Origin: Armatimonadota bacterium
GTDB taxonomy: Bacteria > Armatimonadota > Zipacnadia > Zipacnadales > JABUFB01
Direction of reading: 5' to 3'
Assembly (NCBI GenBank): GCA_013314775.1
Contig: JABUFB010000001.1
Location: 124,001-188,000 of the forward strand
DNA: 64,000 nt
The notes under the pieces were generated by a model. The model saw nothing but the letters and a program-made list of their open reading frames with translations. It did no database searches and was not told the origin of the DNA. Both the position numbers and the translations under genes were made by a program. How positions within the stretch are numbered: the stretch's first letter is position 1; every line of letters begins with the position of its first letter. Positions 61,257 through 64,000 of this stretch are shown one piece after another.

Positions 61257-64000
61257 CTATCCGCGCCGCGACCTCATCTTGAAGGACTCCCAACCCTCGA
61301 GGCCCCAGCGCCACCATTCCGGTGGGATCTGTAGATCCTTGAGGACCGAGAGCTGCTCGTCGCCGGCCGGGTCATCCATGCTTGCCGCTAGAACGATCCC
61401 CAGCAGGTACCGGATGTGGTCCGCGGATCGGCCGGCGGGTCGCTTCTTCACGTACTCACGCAGTTCCGCAAGCTGGTCCACGCTGCCCGGCAAAGTCAGG
61501 TCCTCGTTCTCACGAAGCGCGCGCTGGATGTCGATGTCCACGATGTTCGCGGCGCGCAGGGCCCGGATCTCGAGCTTGGCGGCCTTGGTCGCGGCGGCGA
61601 GGGCTGTGTCGGCGTAGCCTCCGGAGCCCACTGTTTCGCGGCGCCGCCACAGGGACATGACCTCGCGCCAGGATGTGTTCACCCCGCGCGCCCCGGTGCG
61701 GTCGCGCAGCTCCATTTCCACCAGGAACAGGCGGGACCAGGCCACGCGGGCCATCACGCCCTGTGCGCCACCTTCAATGGCCTGGATCATGCTGCGGCGC
61801 ACCGTCTGCAGTTGCTCGACGGAGAGTTGCTTCGGATCCTGCTGGAAGTACGTGGGCACACCGCGACCAAACTCGCTGCTCGTCCCCAGGGGGTTGGTGC
61901 TCGCGAGAGCGACGCCGCCCGCAAGAGCGTCCTGGGTGATGGTGTTGGTGCTCAGGTACTGGGGCTCGTAGATGACCGGCAGCGAGCCTTCGCGGTGCAG
62001 GATGGACAGGGCTGCGAGCCAGACCTCGGGCGATGGGGAGCTCATCCAGGTACCAAGCGGAAGTTCCCCGTCCGGGTCCTCTTTCAGGTAGTTGACCAGG
62101 TTGGGCATGAGGTCGCCGCCGCTGTACTGCGGACCCTTCGCCTGCTGGCGGGCGATCTCATTGACGACTTCCTTGATCCGCTCAGCGTTGGGCTTCCAGC
62201 CGTCCGCCATGATCTTCTCCGCCCGGGCCAGCATGTACTCGGACATCGCGGGAGCCGGGAGCGCGGTGTAGACCACCGCGAGATCCAGCACGTACTGCAC
62301 CTGCGGCCGGAAGTCCGGGTCGGATTCCTTGTCGATGAAGCGCTGGTATTCGTCATGCGCAGACCGTGCAAGCTGGTCGATGCTGTAGACCTTCTTCAGC
62401 TGCATGAGGAAGGGGTCGAAGTCCTCGGGCTGCTTGCCGCTGGTGTAGCGCAGGTCGGCCCAGCGCTTGGGCAGGTCCTCGCGGCCGACGTAGGGCACGT
62501 GCACCATCGCGTGGCCCACTCGGCGGCCCATCTGGTTGATGTGCCCGTAGTCGGTCAGCTGGGCGAAGACGTGGCCCTGCGGCGCAACTCCGCGAATGAT
62601 CCCGTTCGGAATCGGCGGCCGTTCGTCACCCGCAGGCGCGGCGCCGCCCATGCCACCGGCCATCCCACTCGGCATCCCGGGCATGCCGCCGGGCATTCCA
62701 CCGGGCATGCCGCCGGGCATTTCCATGCCTCCGCCCATGCCTGCTCCAGCCGCCGCACCGCCCGCAAGCGGCGCCGCCGGCAACCATCCGGCCGGATCTC
62801 CACCAGCGGAGGAGGCGGCTCCCATCCCCGCACCGCCCATGTCGCCGCCAGCCATTCCGGGCATGCCGGGACCCATCATCCCTCCGGGCATGCCGGGACC
62901 GATCATCCCTCCGGGCATGCCGGGACCGATCATCCCTCCGGGCATGCCGCCAGGCGGAGCGCCCGCGCCAGCCCGAGTCGCAGGGGCGCCGGCTTCGGGG
63001 TCGCTTCCTTTGCCGCCCTCAACCTGGGGCTCGGCGAAAACGTCGGCACCCATGACAAGAATGGCCGGGAGCTCTTTCAGGAACTGCTCAGGGACATCGT
63101 CAAGCCCCTGCTGCATCTCTTCCAGGCCGGGCTCCACGCGCACATACTTCACCCAGTAGCGGCCCTTCAGGTAGTCGGCGATGTGGGATTGCTCGAGAAT
63201 GCGCTGCACGAAGGCCTTCTGTCGGCTTGGTGCATCCGGGTTCGGGCGCGCATTGGGGTCGCCCGGAGGCGCGTCGATGTCGAAAGACTCATCGCCCTCA
63301 TAGAAGACCACGATCCCCGGGTACGCGGTGAGAAGCACCGGGATCTGGTTGGTGGCTTCTTCGGTCGCGAAATTCTGCAGGATCTCGGAGCGAATCTTGT
63401 GGATGCGCGGCTCGTACCGCTCCAGGCCGCTGCGCATGTTGGAGAACTGGGTCTCGCGGCGGCTCACCTCGTCGGGCTCGGCCCATGCGGAATTGGCCAG
63501 CCGATTCTCGGCGTCATCGATGCGGCTGCGCAACTCGTCGATGAACTTCTCGGCACGCGCCGCGAAGTAGTCGGCCTCGTAATGCTTGCGCAGGTCGCTG
63601 AAGGCCTGGGCCGCGTCCAGGAGCAGCTCGATGTCGTCGTGCTTCGGATCGGCCGCGATGGCGCGGACTGCGTCGTCCGCGAGTTTCGCGCGGTTCAGTT
63701 TCTCCACCATGATCTCCGGCTGAGCGGCGGAAGGCAGGGGGCTGAGCCGCCGGCCGCCCTGGAAGCTCCAGTACTGCATGAGTCGCGCAACCCGCGCGGG
63801 CATGCGGTAGTCGTAACCCGCGAAATTGATGGCTCCAGCAACCTGGGCTTGCGCACCCATGCCGCCTTCAGCGCCCATCATTCCGCCCGCTTCGCCGCCG
63901 GGCATCCCAGGGCCCATCATTCCGGGCATTCCACCCATCATTCCGCCGGGCATTCCCGCGCCCATCATGCCGCCCATTTCGCCGCCCTGAGCTGTCGCCG
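61257..64000 (-). CDS. Large Met/Gly/Pro-rich protein, 5' end outside window
   Basis: Family not recognised. The frame is open at the right edge; at least 914 residues are visible and the true start lies beyond. Two low-complexity blocks of MPGG/MGGM repeats occur: near the left end of the protein (residues before AQVAGAINFAGYDYR) and around 62640-62960 (MPGGMIGPGMPGGMMGPGMPG). Between and after them are long helical, charged stretches (ELLLDAAQAFSDLRKHYEAD, FIDELRSRIDDAENRLA) suggesting coiled coils. A pilus-assembly-type or matrix scaffold role is possible but unsupported. No signal peptide or membrane helix in the visible part. Confidence 0.75.
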   Translation of the reverse strand, partial: ATAQGGEMGGMMGAGMPGGMMGGMPGMMGPGMPGGEAGGMMGAEGGMGAQAQVAGAINFAGYDYRMPARVARLMQYWSFQGGRRLSPLPSAAQPEIMVEKLNRAKLADDAVRAIAADPKHDDIELLLDAAQAFSDLRKHYEADYFAARAEKFIDELRSRIDDAENRLANSAWAEPDEVSRRETQFSNMRSGLERYEPRIHKIRSEILQNFATEEATNQIPVLLTAYPGIVVFYEGDESFDIDAPPGDPNARPNPDAPSRQKAFVQRILEQSHIADYLKGRYWVKYVRVEPGLEEMQQGLDDVPEQFLKELPAILVMGADVFAEPQVEGGKGSDPEAGAPATRAGAGAPPGGMPGGMIGPGMPGGMIGPGMPGGMMGPGMPGMAGGDMGGAGMGAASSAGGDPAGWLPAAPLAGGAAAGAGMGGGMEMPGGMPGGMPGGMPGMPSGMAGGMGGAAPAGDERPPIPNGIIRGVAPQGHVFAQLTDYGHINQMGRRVGHAMVHVPYVGREDLPKRWADLRYTSGKQPEDFDPFLMQLKKVYSIDQLARSAHDEYQRFIDKESDPDFRPQVQYVLDLAVVYTALPAPAMSEYMLARAEKIMADGWKPNAERIKEVVNEIARQQAKGPQYSGGDLMPNLVNYLKEDPDGELPLGTWMSSPSPEVWLAALSILHREGSLPVIYEPQYLSTNTITQDALAGGVALASTNPLGTSSEFGRGVPTYFQQDPKQLSVEQLQTVRRSMIQAIEGGAQGVMARVAWSRLFLVEMELRDRTGARGVNTSWREVMSLWRRRETVGSGGYADTALAAATKAAKLEIRALRAANIVDIDIQRALRENEDLTLPGSVDQLAELREYVKKRPAGRSADHIRYLLGIVLAASMDDPAGDEQLSVLKDLQIPPEWWRWGLEGWESFKMRSRRG

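Overview
The window reads as a 64 kb chromosome fragment from a high-GC bacterium, most likely Armatimonadota. Two DUF1559 'H-X9-DG' pseudopilins carry the N-terminal pattern typical of that phylum ([33 protein letters not shown], then SCLSN.KQL and MYAQDYDE). Secreted polysaccharide-active proteins, TTG/GTG starts and GC-rich intergenic repeats fit the same picture. The placement is inference from protein style, not from a marker gene. I saw no rRNA, tRNA, CRISPR array, transposase or phage gene.

Layout. 1-4.4 kb: 3' end of a PadR regulator, then a leftward gap-pgk-DUF1559-tpiA operon with a strong promoter whose -10 sits in a 16-bp palindrome. 4.6-7.3 kb: dprA and a secreted protein. 7.7-13.9 kb: rightward GspF/PilC protein, secreted protein, methyltransferase and GT-B glycosyltransferase. 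13.9-17.7 kb: leftward nonulosonate (sialic-acid-like) cassette of GHMP sugar kinase, CMP-sugar synthetase and a NeuB-SAF-TIM-barrel fusion. 17.6-18.6 kb: mosaic repeat island. 18.7-27.7 kb: leftward heparinase-like protein, nth, a DUF4838 secreted protein, a DUF362 protein and an epimerase. 28-33 kb: rightward sialidase-like lipoprotein, two tandem paralogous Fe-S proteins, a hydroxyacid dehydrogenase and a GT2.

33.2-40.3 kb: rightward glycogen locus, galT - sensor kinase - receiver-only regulator - glgC - glgA, closed by a clear terminator. 40.3-42.7 kb: a DUF1559 pseudopilin preceded by a complete cobalamin riboswitch and an intrinsic terminator, then larA. 42.8-47.6 kb: small lipoprotein; leftward TPR protein, half-size GspF protein, copper-amine-oxidase-N protein, asparaginase and Gfo/Idh/MocA dehydrogenase. 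48.1-52.6 kb: SGNH hydrolase, rpe and an EamA transporter. 52.6-56 kb: c-di-AMP synthase cdaA, YbbR-domain partner and a PD-(D/E)XK nuclease-like protein. 56-64 kb: DUF1848 protein, FAD oxidoreductase, cobO with a translationally coupled alpha/beta-hydrolase that lacks its catalytic serine, a lipoprotein, and the 3' part of a Met-Gly-Pro-rich protein leaving the window.

Themes: central carbon and glycogen metabolism; surface glycans and turnover of uronate/sialate-type polysaccharides; scattered type IV pilus/type II secretion parts; and cobalamin (riboswitch, cobO, QueG/RdhA-like proteins). The best candidates for something undescribed are the nonulosonate cassette with its NeuB fusion and glucuronokinase-like kinase, the cobalamin riboswitch in front of a pseudopilin gene, and the two-component system built into the glycogen operon.
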